DNA of 64,000 bases from Alicycliphilus denitrificans K601 (GCF_000204645.1 NC_015422.1:2001001-2065000), one strand, 5' to 3'; positions 35,519 to 44,699 are shown, numbered from the stretch's first letter. Notes: generated by a model not told the origin, from the sequence alone. Made by a program: numbers and translations.

Positions 35519-37321
35519 TCAACGTTGATGCCAATCCCAGCCTGCCGTCTCCATGGCCAGCAGCGCGGCGAAGCGACCCCGGCACCGAATCAACTCGTCC
35601 GGCGCGCCTTGTTCGAGGATGCGACCGTCCTCGATCACGATGACGCGATCGGCCTCCAGCGCCGTTGACAGCCGATGCGCCACGATCAGAACGGCACGGC
35701 TCGAGTCGTGCGCGTCGCGGCGAAGAGCGGCGCGGAACGCAGCGTCGCTGGCGTGGTCGATCGCGGCTGTCGCTTCGTCGAGCAGCAGCACGCGAGGCTG
35801 GCGCACCAGCGCGCGCGTGAGCGCGAGCAATTGCCGTTGGCCCGCGGACAACGCGGCGCCGGCCTCACCCGCGTCCAGGGGCGTGTCGTAGCCCTGCGGC
35901 AGTGCCCGGATGAACGCATGCGCGCCCGTTGCCTTGGCCGCGGCTTCGCAAGCAGTCCGGGTCACGAGGACGTCGCCCATCGTGAGGTTGTCGAGCACGC
36001 TGCCGCTGAACAGTTGCAGCGTCTGCGGCACGACGCCCAGGCGCTGACGGCGTTCCTCGTCCGTCATGGCGCGTGGATCCGCGCCCGCCACGCGAATTTC
36101 GCCGGACCAGGGCGCATACAGGCCACCGGCGAGGTGCATCAGGCTGCTCTTGCCGGCACCGGTGCGCCCGACCAGCGCGACGTGCTCGCCTGCGCGAACG
36201 CTCAAGGAGACGCCGTTCAGCACGAGGCGATCGGCGACGTAGCCGAAGATCACATCCTTCAACTGGATCAACGGCTCCGGTTCGCTCCTTGCCTGTTGCA
36301 CGGAATGGGCGACCGGTGTTTCCTCGACCGGCAGCGCCAAGACCTGGAACACGCGCTCCGCCCCGGACAGCGCGCTCTGCACGGTCTGCCATTCCTCGCC
36401 CAGCGTCGTTATCGGCGCGAAGAAGCGGCGAAACAGCAGCACGAAGGCCGTGAGCGTGCCGATAGAAACACCCCAGCCCGCCAGCGCGCCCTCGGCGCCT
36501 GCCCACAGCAGGCCGCAGACGATCAGCGACGCCAGGATGGCCATCAGCGGCGTGTAGATCGTTGAATAGCGTGTGGCCGCGAGATAGGCGTGTTGCGTGG
36601 CCTGCAGAGCGCCACGAAAGCGGTGCTCGAAGAATTCCGTTCGTCCGAAAGCACGAATGACCTCCGCGCCACCGAGGGTCTCCACGAGTGCCGTGTTGAC
36701 GCTTCCCACGGCCTCCCGGCTGGCCCGTTCAGCGGCCAATACCCGCAGCTGGAACCAGCGCGTGAACCACAGCAGGGGCGGCACGGCCAGTCCGCAGAGC
36801 AGCGTCAGCGAGGGACTGAGCACGAGCATCGTCACCGTGATCGTGACCAGTCGCACGAGGTCGGCGACAAGGCTCGCGATGCCCGACGAGAACAGGCGGT
36901 CGATGGTGTCGATGTCTGCGGTGCAGCGACTGACGGTGTCACCCAACGGGGTCGTGTCGAAGTAGCGCGCAGGCAGCCGTTGCAGATGGCCAAACAGGCG
37001 CGCGCGCAGGTCGCGCAACGCCCGTTGGGCTGCGATCGCGGTGCCGTACGCAGACGCGAAGCCCAACGCCTGCTGCCCGGCCACGACCAGCAGGTAGAGC
37101 ACGCCCAGCAGCATCAGGCCGTCGCCACGGCCCACGGCCAAGTGGGCGTCCACGGCCTGCCGCACGAGGAGCGGCGGCAGCACCTCCAGCGCCGCACCGG
37201 CAAGCACGCAGGCTGCGATGGCCACGAGCAGGCGTCTCTGCGGCGCCAGTAGCGAGCCCACCTGGGCGGTCGTGAGTCCTCGGCGTGTTGTCGGTGCCGG
37301 CTGTGACTGTGTTGCGGTCAT
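35519..37321 (-). CDS. ABC exporter half-transporter (second subunit)
   Basis: A 600-residue fused permease-ATPase. Six membrane helices cover residues 30-300. The ATPase domain has Walker A GRTGAGKSS (385-393), signature LSAGQRQ and Walker B VLLLDEATAAID with the catalytic Glu. Its ATG overlaps the stop of the upstream partner (ATGA), typical of heterodimeric exporters such as LmrCD or MdlAB-type pairs. The substrate is unknown; the adjacent kinase-like gene suggests drug resistance. Confidence 0.88.
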   Translation of the reverse strand: MTATQSQPAPTTRRGLTTAQVGSLLAPQRRLLVAIAACVLAGAALEVLPPLLVRQAVDAHLAVGRGDGLMLLGVLYLLVVAGQQALGFASAYGTAIAAQRALRDLRARLFGHLQRLPARYFDTTPLGDTVSRCTADIDTIDRLFSSGIASLVADLVRLVTITVTMLVLSPSLTLLCGLAVPPLLWFTRWFQLRVLAAERASREAVGSVNTALVETLGGAEVIRAFGRTEFFEHRFRGALQATQHAYLAATRYSTIYTPLMAILASLIVCGLLWAGAEGALAGWGVSIGTLTAFVLLFRRFFAPITTLGEEWQTVQSALSGAERVFQVLALPVEETPVAHSVQQARSEPEPLIQLKDVIFGYVADRLVLNGVSLSVRAGEHVALVGRTGAGKSSLMHLAGGLYAPWSGEIRVAGADPRAMTDEERRQRLGVVPQTLQLFSGSVLDNLTMGDVLVTRTACEAAAKATGAHAFIRALPQGYDTPLDAGEAGAALSAGQRQLLALTRALVRQPRVLLLDEATAAIDHASDAAFRAALRRDAHDSSRAVLIVAHRLSTALEADRVIVIEDGRILEQGAPDELIRCRGRFAALLAMETAGWDWHQR

Positions 37322-39144
37322 GCGTCCTCCGGCTGTGCCATCGCGACCTGCGCCGCGTAGATCCGTGCATACAGGCCGCCCGCCAGCATCAGCTGTTCAT
37401 GAGAGCCTCGTTCGACTATGCGTCCTCCATCCAACACGACGACGAGATCCGCCTGCGGGAAGGCCGCCAGCCGGTGCGAGCACAGGACGATGGTGGCCTG
37501 TCGCGCGGCCGGCGCCCCGCGGCCGAACTCCGCGCGCAGGCTGGCAATGATCTGAGCCTCCGTCGCGACGTCGACCGCCGAGAACGGATCGTCCAGCACC
37601 AGCAGCCGGGGCCCCGCCGCCGCCGCGCGTGCCAGTGCGACGCGCTGCCGCTGACCGCCGGAAATGCGAATGCCGCGCTCGCCGATCTCGGCATCGACGC
37701 CGTGCTCGAAGCCCGCTACGTCCTTCGCAAGCGCGGCGATTTCCAGGGCGCTCATCGTGGCGAGGTCGGCCTGCTCACGTCCCATGGTGATGTTCTCGCG
37801 CACCGTACCCGAGAACAGGAAGGGCTCCTGCGGCAGGTAACCGATGTCACCGCGATGTCGTGCGGGCGCGTCGCCGTCCAGGGAAACGGTACCGCCGGCG
37901 AGCGGGTACAGGCCCAGCAGAGCCTTCGCCAGCGCACTCTTGCCCGAGCCGACCGGCCCGGTCACTGCTACGAACGCGCCTGCCGAAATCTCGAGCGAGA
38001 CCTGGTTCAGCGCCGTGACGGCGGCGTCGGCGTTGCCGTGAGAGAAGCTCACGTTGTGCAGGGATACGGCGAGCCCGCGTTCAACTCGTGACGCCGGCTC
38101 GGTGAGAGTCGAGCGCGGAGTCGTTCCGGCCAGGTAGCCGGCGCGAAACGAAGCGAACCGATGCTCGCCGCGAGCAGGCAGGGCCGCAGCGAGCAAGGGG
38201 GCGAGCCGCGCGTAGGCTGCGCCGCCTGCTTGCACCGAGTTCACGAGCTGCGGCACCCGAAATCCGCGCCCGGTGAAGCGCAGAAAAAGGTCCAGATAGG
38301 TCACGAACGCCCCCAGCGTCCACGCGCCTGCGATGACTTTTTCGCCGCCTTGCCACAACACCAGCACGATGCCGGCCGCCATCAGCGTGGTGTAGACCGC
38401 GGGCAGGCCGGCGCGGGGCCGCGCCACCGCGAGATTGGTGTGCGCCTGTGCATCTGCGAGCCGCTCGATCCGCGTCTGTGCGGCCTGCTTCATCCCCAGT
38501 AGCCTCGCGACGCGGATGCCGGACAGTTGCTCCTGCAGTCCCGCGGTCAACGCGCCGTTGGCTTGTCGAGCCGCCGTCGTACGTTGGTGAATAAAGCGTC
38601 CGGCGGCCCAGGCCAGCACCATCGCGAAGGGCACGGGAATCAGCGCCTGCAGGGTCAACGACCAGTCCAGCACCAGCATGGCGACGAAGAACGACACCAA
38701 GAACAGGAGCGTGTCCCAGGTCTCGACGATCACCTCGCGGATACCGACGCCCAGCACTTCGACGTCACCGATGACGCGCGCCATGGTGTCGCCAACAGGC
38801 GTGGCAGTCAGCTTTGCCATCGGCCAGGCGAGCACCCCGCGCAGGGCATCCGCGCGCAGATTGGCGCGGATGCGCGCGTTGGCCGTCATCAACCACCAGC
38901 GCTTGCCCAGTCGCGGCAGTTCTGTGGCCAGGGTTGCGGCGGCGAACAGCGCGACGGCCTGCAGTAGCGTCGCGCGCGTCGCCTGGCCCTGCGCGAAGTG
39001 CGTCGCGGCGTCGATCGCGCGCCCGAGGCACACGGCGGGCAGGACCACGGCCGTGTTCATGACGACGCCTGCCAGGGAGCCGAGGACAAGCTGCCCGGCG
39101 GTCTGCCGATAGTAGGGACGCAGTTTCCAGAGGTAGTGCGCCAT
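37318..39144 (-). CDS. ABC exporter half-transporter (first subunit)
   Basis: A 608-residue fused permease-ATPase starting MAHYLWKLRPYYRQTAGQLV. Walker A is GPVGSGKSA and the signature ISGGQRQR. Walker B reads LLVLDDPFSAVD, where Asp replaces the usual catalytic Glu. Such degenerate sites occur in one half of asymmetric heterodimeric exporters, which fits its pairing with the downstream gene. ATG 39144 is preferred over the upstream extension, which is not membrane-transporter-like and overlaps the neighbouring gene. Confidence 0.88.
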   Translation of the reverse strand: MAHYLWKLRPYYRQTAGQLVLGSLAGVVMNTAVVLPAVCLGRAIDAATHFAQGQATRATLLQAVALFAAATLATELPRLGKRWWLMTANARIRANLRADALRGVLAWPMAKLTATPVGDTMARVIGDVEVLGVGIREVIVETWDTLLFLVSFFVAMLVLDWSLTLQALIPVPFAMVLAWAAGRFIHQRTTAARQANGALTAGLQEQLSGIRVARLLGMKQAAQTRIERLADAQAHTNLAVARPRAGLPAVYTTLMAAGIVLVLWQGGEKVIAGAWTLGAFVTYLDLFLRFTGRGFRVPQLVNSVQAGGAAYARLAPLLAAALPARGEHRFASFRAGYLAGTTPRSTLTEPASRVERGLAVSLHNVSFSHGNADAAVTALNQVSLEISAGAFVAVTGPVGSGKSALAKALLGLYPLAGGTVSLDGDAPARHRGDIGYLPQEPFLFSGTVRENITMGREQADLATMSALEIAALAKDVAGFEHGVDAEIGERGIRISGGQRQRVALARAAAAGPRLLVLDDPFSAVDVATEAQIIASLRAEFGRGAPAARQATIVLCSHRLAAFPQADLVVVLDGGRIVERGSHEQLMLAGGLYARIYAAQVAMAQPEDA

Positions 39145-39190
39145 GTCAGTCGCCTGCGTGCATGCAATCCCTAGCCATTCGCGCCCCCGT

Positions 39191-39613
39191 TCACGGCTCT
39201 CGTTTGGGCATGGGCCGCACCAGCCCCCTATACACCACGAACTGCGCATCGTCCTTGTACTGCAGCTCCTGTCCGTCGCGCAGGACGCTGTAGCAGATCG
39301 GTTCGTCCTTGCTGATTTCCGGCTGCAGCAGGCATAGCTGATTGCCTTTGACGGACCAGCGCGCAGACCGCTGGCGGCCGTTCTCCGATCGCTCGACGCG
39401 CCCGTCCGCGAAATACTTGTGCCCCCAATGGCGTTCATCGGTCACATACTTGCCGCTGATGGTCGCACGAATCTGCGGGCCGGTCAGCGGCACCTCCCTG
39501 GCGGTTGCGGCAAGTGCGGGAAACATGGCCCCGGCGATGATGAAGCGCATGAGGTGCCGGGTAGAGCTTGTTGAGAGGCGTTGCGTAACCGAGCTGAAGG
39601 TCTTCTTTGTCAC
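39191..39613 (-). CDS. Small secreted protein of chromate cluster (copy 1)
   Basis: A 140-residue exported protein; the signal-like part is MRFIIAGAMFPALAATARE. It is a paralogue of the product at 40585-40974: both share a pattern LTG-Q-I, then G-V-(T/S)-HW, DGR, LC, and VLR. The start is uncertain: GTG 39613 overlaps the DUF1259 stop, and ATG 39550 begins at the signal peptide. No known family was recognised. Confidence 0.65.
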   Translation of the reverse strand: MTKKTFSSVTQRLSTSSTRHLMRFIIAGAMFPALAATAREVPLTGPQIRATISGKYVTDERHWGHKYFADGRVERSENGRQRSARWSVKGNQLCLLQPEISKDEPICYSVLRDGQELQYKDDAQFVVYRGLVRPMPKREP

Positions 39614-40512
39614 TTCGCCGCCTTCTGCGCATCCAGCGCCTTCTTCACTGACTGAGCCAGATCCACGGCCTTGCCCTTTCCCCAGTAGTGCAGAAAGACG
39701 TAGCGCGGTTCCTCGTAGGTCATGTGCTGGTGGATTGCCACGATGTTGATGCTCTGGCCACGCATGGTTTTCAGGACCGTCTGCAGTTCGTTTTCATGCA
39801 TGGCGAAGTCGCCATCGACTACCGCATGCTCATCGTCGCCAGCAAAGGCCGCCCAGGTATTGATGCCCATTTCATTGCCGACGGTGGTTCCATGCATCTT
39901 GGCTGTGCGGCCAAGGGTTACTTTCACCATGCCATCCTTGACCTGCGCCTTGCTGCCCAGAATCTCCTCGATGGGCGCAGCAGTGACATGGCTTGGCGAT
40001 GCGATGTCGCCCGCGAAGCTGCTGGCCGGCGTGCCTTGGGCGGCGCGCACCTGCGCGATGCGGTCGTACACCGCCTTCACGCCTGTGGCGAGCTTGCGTG
40101 CATCCCCCATGCCGCCGATGTGCATGAAGAAGACCTTGGGTTGGTCGAAGAAGAAGTGGTTGTGCAGCGCAGTCACTTCCAGGCCGTTGTCCAGCGCGGC
40201 GCTCATCGCCGGGTTGACTTCATCCTCGAACAGCACCGTATCGCCCATCATCATGGTGGACGAGCCCATTGGCGTGAACGCGGCCCAGGAGGTGAGCCCC
40301 ATGAACGGTGGCATGGTCCAGCGATCGACATTGATCTTCACGTCGTCGCGTGGCTTGCTGACCTTGAAGACGTTTTCCGCCTGGTTGTAGCTGCCCTTGA
40401 GGCCGGTGGCCGTTTCGATGGCAGCGGTGTCGATGGCCTGGGCCATGGCCGGGGCGCCTGTAGTGAGCAGGCCCGCGGCCAGGGCCAGTGTGGAGAGGGT
40501 TAGACGCAGCAT
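39610..40512 (-). CDS. DUF1259 (LppY/LpqO-like) secreted protein
   Basis: A 300-residue exported protein; the signal ends near APAMAQ (residue 25). It has two tandem DUF1259 repeats. One carries ALHNHFFFDQPKVFFMHIGG, the other AIHQHMTYEEPRYVFLHYWG. The conserved His pairs could bind metal. DUF1259 genes recur in chromate resistance clusters, with unproven function. It is flanked by two paralogous small secreted proteins, and its stop overlaps the start of one of them. Confidence 0.85.
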   Translation of the reverse strand: MLRLTLSTLALAAGLLTTGAPAMAQAIDTAAIETATGLKGSYNQAENVFKVSKPRDDVKINVDRWTMPPFMGLTSWAAFTPMGSSTMMMGDTVLFEDEVNPAMSAALDNGLEVTALHNHFFFDQPKVFFMHIGGMGDARKLATGVKAVYDRIAQVRAAQGTPASSFAGDIASPSHVTAAPIEEILGSKAQVKDGMVKVTLGRTAKMHGTTVGNEMGINTWAAFAGDDEHAVVDGDFAMHENELQTVLKTMRGQSINIVAIHQHMTYEEPRYVFLHYWGKGKAVDLAQSVKKALDAQKAAK

Positions 40513-40584
40513 GGAGTTTCCTTGGTAGTTGGCGGGATGCAGCTCCGGGGGCTGGCCGGAGCGGGTAATCGAGGCAGGTGCCGG

Positions 40585-40974
40585 TCAATCGAACGGGTAT
40601 TTCGACGACAGAGGTTCCGGAGTGACCTCGTAGAGGTCTTGGCCGTGGGCGCGCAGCAGATAGGCCTTGCCTTTGCGCAGTACCGTCCAGCATTCGGGCT
40701 CTACACCCGTGCTGATGCTTACGCACAATTCCTTGCCCACGATCTTCCAATGCCCCTGGTGCGGCCGCCCCAGTTCAATGGACTTCGTGCGTCCATCGGG
40801 AAGGAGGTAAGCGGACCAGTGCGCGCCTTCGGATATGACATTGCCGACGAAGACTGTCTTGATCTGCGCGCCGGTGAGTTCGCTGGGGCCGGGCGCTGCC
40901 GATGCCGCCACCAGGCTCAGGGACTGAATGAGTGTGGCGAAGGCAAGACGGGGGATTGCGGACATTTGGTGCAT
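40585..40974 (-). CDS. Small secreted protein of chromate cluster (copy 2)
   Basis: A 129-residue exported protein with signal MHQMSAIPRLAFATLIQSLS and further hydrophobic residues, then a domain related to the copy at 39191. Two conserved Cys residues (LCVSISTGVEPEC) may form a disulfide. It follows the ChrB-domain gene by 15 bases. The function is unknown. Confidence 0.7.
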   Translation of the reverse strand: MHQMSAIPRLAFATLIQSLSLVAASAAPGPSELTGAQIKTVFVGNVISEGAHWSAYLLPDGRTKSIELGRPHQGHWKIVGKELCVSISTGVEPECWTVLRKGKAYLLRAHGQDLYEVTPEPLSSKYPFD

Positions 40975-40989
40975 TTTCAGTTGGGCGGA

Positions 40990-41448
40990 TCAGGCTGGCA
41001 TGACCGGCGGCCAGTTGTGTGTCTCGGCCTGGCATGCGCGGCACCACGCATAGAGGGCGTCGTACATCACCATGCCGTGCTGGAGCATTTCGTGGTCGTC
41101 GCTAAAGTTGTGCGACAGCCCGAGCGAGAGCGCATAGAGCCCTGCTGATTGCGGCGTCAGGTCGAGCCGGGAGGTGTCGGCGCCGCGCACGATCTCGGCC
41201 AACTGGCGCAGCGCTGGGTCGTCCAGGTGGTACTTCGACAGGAAGGAATCGAAACTGCACAGCTCGCCCACATGGCTTAGTTCGACATTCGGGATGTCGT
41301 AGGGGATGGCGCCGGTAGCGTTGGCGGTTTTCAGCACCTCGCTGGCCGGCACATAGAGAAATTCCGCCTGCTGGTCGATGAAGCGCGCAACCAGCCAGGG
41401 ACAGGCGATGCGGTCGATCTTGGGGCGTTCGCGTGTAATCCACTTCAT
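40990..41448 (-). CDS. Stand-alone ChrB C-terminal domain protein
   Basis: A 152-residue cytosolic protein homologous to the C-terminal half of ChrB encoded at 43676: both share a W-L-(V/I)-x-RFID block followed by an ELSHVGE/TFSHVGE element. It lacks the N-terminal half of the regulator. ATG 41448 is preceded by AAGGAG, so the longer frame from 41469 is rejected. It could sense chromate or act as an enzyme; family members are simply called chromate resistance proteins. Confidence 0.82.
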   Translation of the reverse strand: MKWITRERPKIDRIACPWLVARFIDQQAEFLYVPASEVLKTANATGAIPYDIPNVELSHVGELCSFDSFLSKYHLDDPALRQLAEIVRGADTSRLDLTPQSAGLYALSLGLSHNFSDDHEMLQHGMVMYDALYAWCRACQAETHNWPPVMPA

Positions 41449-41452
41449 GGTG

Positions 41453-42361
41453 CTACTCCTTTGCTTCAAATGTCACGCCAGCAGCGCGACAGGCTTCGAT
41501 GCCTCCGGCCACGAAGCGTGCGTCGAGGCCATGCGCTCGTAGCGCGAGCGCCACCGACTGGCTGACTTCATGGCCGTGCACGCAATACACAAGGACGGGT
41601 TTAGAGGTATCGATTTCACGGCTCCAATTTGCCAACTGCACGGGATCGCGCCGAATGGCCCCGGCGATGCGATCAGGCGCTTGTGCGTAGCCTGCCGTGC
41701 GTCGCACGTCGATCAGTTGGAGGTCACCGCCGACTTCCTCTGGTGCGGCCGACCAGGGCAGTGCATCAGCCTCGACGGCGGCAGCGTAGCGCTGCATCAC
41801 GGCATTCCAGCGGATGTTTTGCATGAAGGCGTCAACATACGCGGCCGCCTTGGCACCGAAATCCATGTGGTAGGCGTGCTCGTACATGTCCAGTGCCAGC
41901 AGCGGTGTGGCGCCGGCCAGCAGGTTCGTATGGTCAGCCGCCCAATGGTTGATCAGCCGCGCCTCGCGTGTGGACCATGACAGCAGCGCCCACCCCGAGC
42001 CGCCGCCCATGGCCTTGGCCAGTGCGGAGAATTCCGTGCGCCAGCGGTCAACGCTGCCAAAGTCGCGGGCCAAGGCAACTGCCAGGCCGGAGTCCGGCAA
42101 TGCACCGTCGCCTCCCAGCGTGTCGAAGTACAGCTCGTGGAGCCAAGCGGAATTGGCGGCGATCAGCTCTTCGCGCTTCAGGCCATTGATCATGAAGACC
42201 GGAGCGGTCGGCCAATCCAGGTGCGCCAGTTGCTGGCGAATAGCATCCAGGCGCTTGACTGCACCGGTGTAGTTGTTCGCGTGATGGCTGAGGATGAGTT
42301 CCTCGGACAGCCCGTTGAGGGCAGCGAGGTTGATGGTAAGGGGGCGTAGTTGTAAATCCAT
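41453..42361 (-). CDS. Fe/Mn superoxide dismutase-rhodanese fusion (ChrC-ChrE)
   Basis: A 302-residue fusion. Residues 1-190 form a Fe/Mn superoxide dismutase. Probable metal ligands are in LSHHANNY, AWLHELY and ALDMYEHAYHMDFG. Residues about 205-302 form a rhodanese domain with VYCVHGHEVSQ as the active-site loop, whose Cys is the sulfur acceptor. In other chromate operons these are separate genes, chrC and chrE. The protein would remove superoxide made during chromate reduction and may handle sulfur or thiol adducts. ATG 42361 begins the SOD alignment. Confidence 0.88.
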   Translation of the reverse strand: MDLQLRPLTINLAALNGLSEELILSHHANNYTGAVKRLDAIRQQLAHLDWPTAPVFMINGLKREELIAANSAWLHELYFDTLGGDGALPDSGLAVALARDFGSVDRWRTEFSALAKAMGGGSGWALLSWSTREARLINHWAADHTNLLAGATPLLALDMYEHAYHMDFGAKAAAYVDAFMQNIRWNAVMQRYAAAVEADALPWSAAPEEVGGDLQLIDVRRTAGYAQAPDRIAGAIRRDPVQLANWSREIDTSKPVLVYCVHGHEVSQSVALALRAHGLDARFVAGGIEACRAAGVTFEAKE

Positions 42362-42422
42362 TGGAGTGTTCCTAGAAATGTGGCAAGTCATGGGTTAAGG
42401 CGTGGACTCCTCTCGCTTCTAT

Positions 42423-43619
42423 TCAGCTGCGGGTCACCAGCGGGTAGACGACCAGCCCAATCAGTGCCGCGGCAGCGACAACGATCGGCTCCGGCAACTT
42501 CTTGAATTTCCAAAGCAAGGCAGCAGTCCCCAGGGCGAGTAGCGCCGTGGGAACGTCCTTGATCGAGCGCACCCCGATAACTACCACGGCTCCGGCCAAC
42601 GATCCGATGGCGGCTGCCGTCACGCCATCGACGAATGCCACGATTCCCGGTTTCTTTCCATATTTCTTGAAGTACGGGGCTGGCAGGACTGTGAGGAGAT
42701 AGCACGGCAGGAAGGTTGCCAGCGCCGCAGCAACCGCGCCCCAGAAGTCCGCGACCAGAAAGCCGATGAACCCGGTAGTGACGACGACAGGACCGGGAGT
42801 GATCATGGCGACTGCGACAGCGTCTAGGAACTGGTGATCGGTCAACCATCCGTACTCTTTGACTACTCCGCTATACAGAAACGGGACGATAGCTAGGCCG
42901 CTACCAAAAACAAAACTGCCCGCGTAGAAGAAATACTTGGTGATCTGCCACAGCTTGGTCCAGTCGACGTTGGACAAGCCAAGCAAGGCCAGCAAAGGAA
43001 TAGCACTGCTGTGCAGCGTGCTGGACGGCTTAATAAATTTCGGCGGCGCGCGCAACAACCACACGAGAACGCCTGCGCCCAGGAACAGCCACAGTTCCTC
43101 GGATTGGGTGATGATCGTCACCGCCGCCGCTACTGCAAAGATGGCCCATTGCAGTTTGTCTTTGCCGATGTTCTTGGTAGAGAGCTTCCAGGTGCTGATA
43201 GCAATGATCCCAATGACAGCGGAACTCACGCCATAAAACACGGCCTGCATCCAACCCAGGCCGCCGAAATGCGTATAGGCCCAACCCAGTCCGATCACCA
43301 TCAGAAACGAGGGCAGCACAAAAGCGAGGCCCACCAGGGTGGCCCCTAGGAAGCTGTAGTGAACAAAGCCCAGGTAGATGGCCAACTGCGCGGCTAACGG
43401 TCCTGGCGCGAGCTGCGCCAAGGCCAGCCCTTCCTTGTAGTCTGCCTCGGTGAACCATTGGCGCCGTTCCACCAAGTCGCGATCCATGTAGCCGGCCAGG
43501 GCTACGGGTCCGCCGAAGCCCAGTGCTCCGAGCCGTAAGAAATAAGCAATCAATTGCCACAGCGTATAGCTGCGAGGCGCCGCACTGCTGATGGCTGCAG
43601 CTGAAGTGGTCTCGTTCAT
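42423..43619 (-). CDS. chrA: Chromate efflux transporter ChrA
   Basis: A 398-residue inner membrane protein of the CHR family with two homologous halves. The N-terminal half carries RLGALGFGGPVALAGYM and the C-terminal half AGSFVFGSGLAIVPFLY. About ten hydrophobic segments are visible. It exports chromate from the cytosol using the proton gradient. It lies between chrB and the SOD-rhodanese gene, all in one direction. Confidence 0.94.
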   Translation of the reverse strand: MNETTSAAAISSAAPRSYTLWQLIAYFLRLGALGFGGPVALAGYMDRDLVERRQWFTEADYKEGLALAQLAPGPLAAQLAIYLGFVHYSFLGATLVGLAFVLPSFLMVIGLGWAYTHFGGLGWMQAVFYGVSSAVIGIIAISTWKLSTKNIGKDKLQWAIFAVAAAVTIITQSEELWLFLGAGVLVWLLRAPPKFIKPSSTLHSSAIPLLALLGLSNVDWTKLWQITKYFFYAGSFVFGSGLAIVPFLYSGVVKEYGWLTDHQFLDAVAVAMITPGPVVVTTGFIGFLVADFWGAVAAALATFLPCYLLTVLPAPYFKKYGKKPGIVAFVDGVTAAAIGSLAGAVVVIGVRSIKDVPTALLALGTAALLWKFKKLPEPIVVAAAALIGLVVYPLVTRS

Positions 43620-43675
43620 GAAGATTCGTTCCTAAAAAAGTGATCTGAGTTAAAGAAGTGATCTGAGGTGGGTCG

Positions 43676-44638
43676 TCACGTTTTGCGACTACTGGAGAAA
43701 TGGGCATGGAGCGAATCCAGCACGCCGCCGATGTCGACCAGCAGCGCGTCGTCGTCCGGCCAGCGCTTGCGTGCGCCGGCCAGCACGGCCTCGAAGCCGC
43801 TGGCCTCGGGTGTGGTCGCGCCACCCACGTCGAGCGCATGCACCATGGCTCCCAGGCGCGAGAGACCCCGATCGTCCTCCAGGCCGAAGCTCGCCAGCAG
43901 TACCTCGAACGTCACCCGCTCGCCCACGTGCGAGAAAGTCGCGCCGTCGAAATCGAAACCCAGCGCATCGGACGGGCAGTCTGCTGCGGTGTTCAGCCAC
44001 AGGAAGCGCGCGTGAGGGTCGATAAAACGCTGGATCAGCCAGGCACTCGCCACGCGGTCCACCCAGAGATGGCGGCGTGTGGCCCAGACTCGCCCCTGGT
44101 ACTGCATGCGATCACGCCGAGCAATGCGGCCGGCCATAGGCTGCGGCTCGCCGGGTGACTGCATAGATTCGAGGGCGTTGGCGAAATCGCGCCACTGGGC
44201 GTCGGCGCGGATCGACGTCTCGCCGGGAAAGAAGTCGATTTTGCGGATGACCTCATAGGCACGCGCATGCTTGCGCTGTGTACGCTGGAGTTCGGCTGCG
44301 CTCAGGGCGGAAAGCGTCTGGCGTGCTTGCGCCAGTTCCTCCAGCCAGGGGGTGTAATCGGCCGTCCGGTCGAACAGCGCCTGAAAGGTGGCCTGCTCAG
44401 CCAGGTCAAGGGCTTGTACCTGCAGCAGCCAGGCTTGGCCACCTTCCTGCAGCGCTTCATCGGCCAGCATTTGTAGCTGCGCAGCCTGTTCGGCCTGAGC
44501 GGGCAGTAGGTAGGCGCCGTCGCGCAAGGCGGCACAGCCGAGCGCCTTGACGGCGCGCCAAATCCGCATGCGTGCCGTGGCGCTCGCGGAGGGGAGGCTG
44601 ACGATGAGGGTCAGCCAAGAGTCGGAGGTGAGAGTCAT
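43676..44638 (-). CDS. chrB: ChrB chromate-sensing regulator
   Basis: A 320-residue ChrB. The N-terminal half contains the winged-helix-like region (ARMRIWRAVKALGCAALRDG), and the C-terminal half has the conserved SAWLIQRFID and FSHVGE elements. It controls the chr operon in response to chromate. It is the first gene of the cluster; a palindrome at 44677-44692 lies about 40 bases upstream of its ATG. Confidence 0.9.
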   Translation of the reverse strand: MTLTSDSWLTLIVSLPSASATARMRIWRAVKALGCAALRDGAYLLPAQAEQAAQLQMLADEALQEGGQAWLLQVQALDLAEQATFQALFDRTADYTPWLEELAQARQTLSALSAAELQRTQRKHARAYEVIRKIDFFPGETSIRADAQWRDFANALESMQSPGEPQPMAGRIARRDRMQYQGRVWATRRHLWVDRVASAWLIQRFIDPHARFLWLNTAADCPSDALGFDFDGATFSHVGERVTFEVLLASFGLEDDRGLSRLGAMVHALDVGGATTPEASGFEAVLAGARKRWPDDDALLVDIGGVLDSLHAHFSSSRKT

Positions 44639-44676
44639 GGCAACAGCTTAAATCCCTGTCACGGTCGTTGCAATGA

Positions 44677-44692
44677 TGTAGCGATCTCTACA
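44677..44692. promoter_or_regulatory. Candidate chr operator
   Basis: TGTAGCGATCTCTACA is an inverted repeat with TGTAG/CTACA arms around a GATC centre, upstream of chrB on the side of its promoter. No clear -35/-10 pair was assigned. Confidence 0.35.
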
Positions 44693-44699
44693 AAACAGT

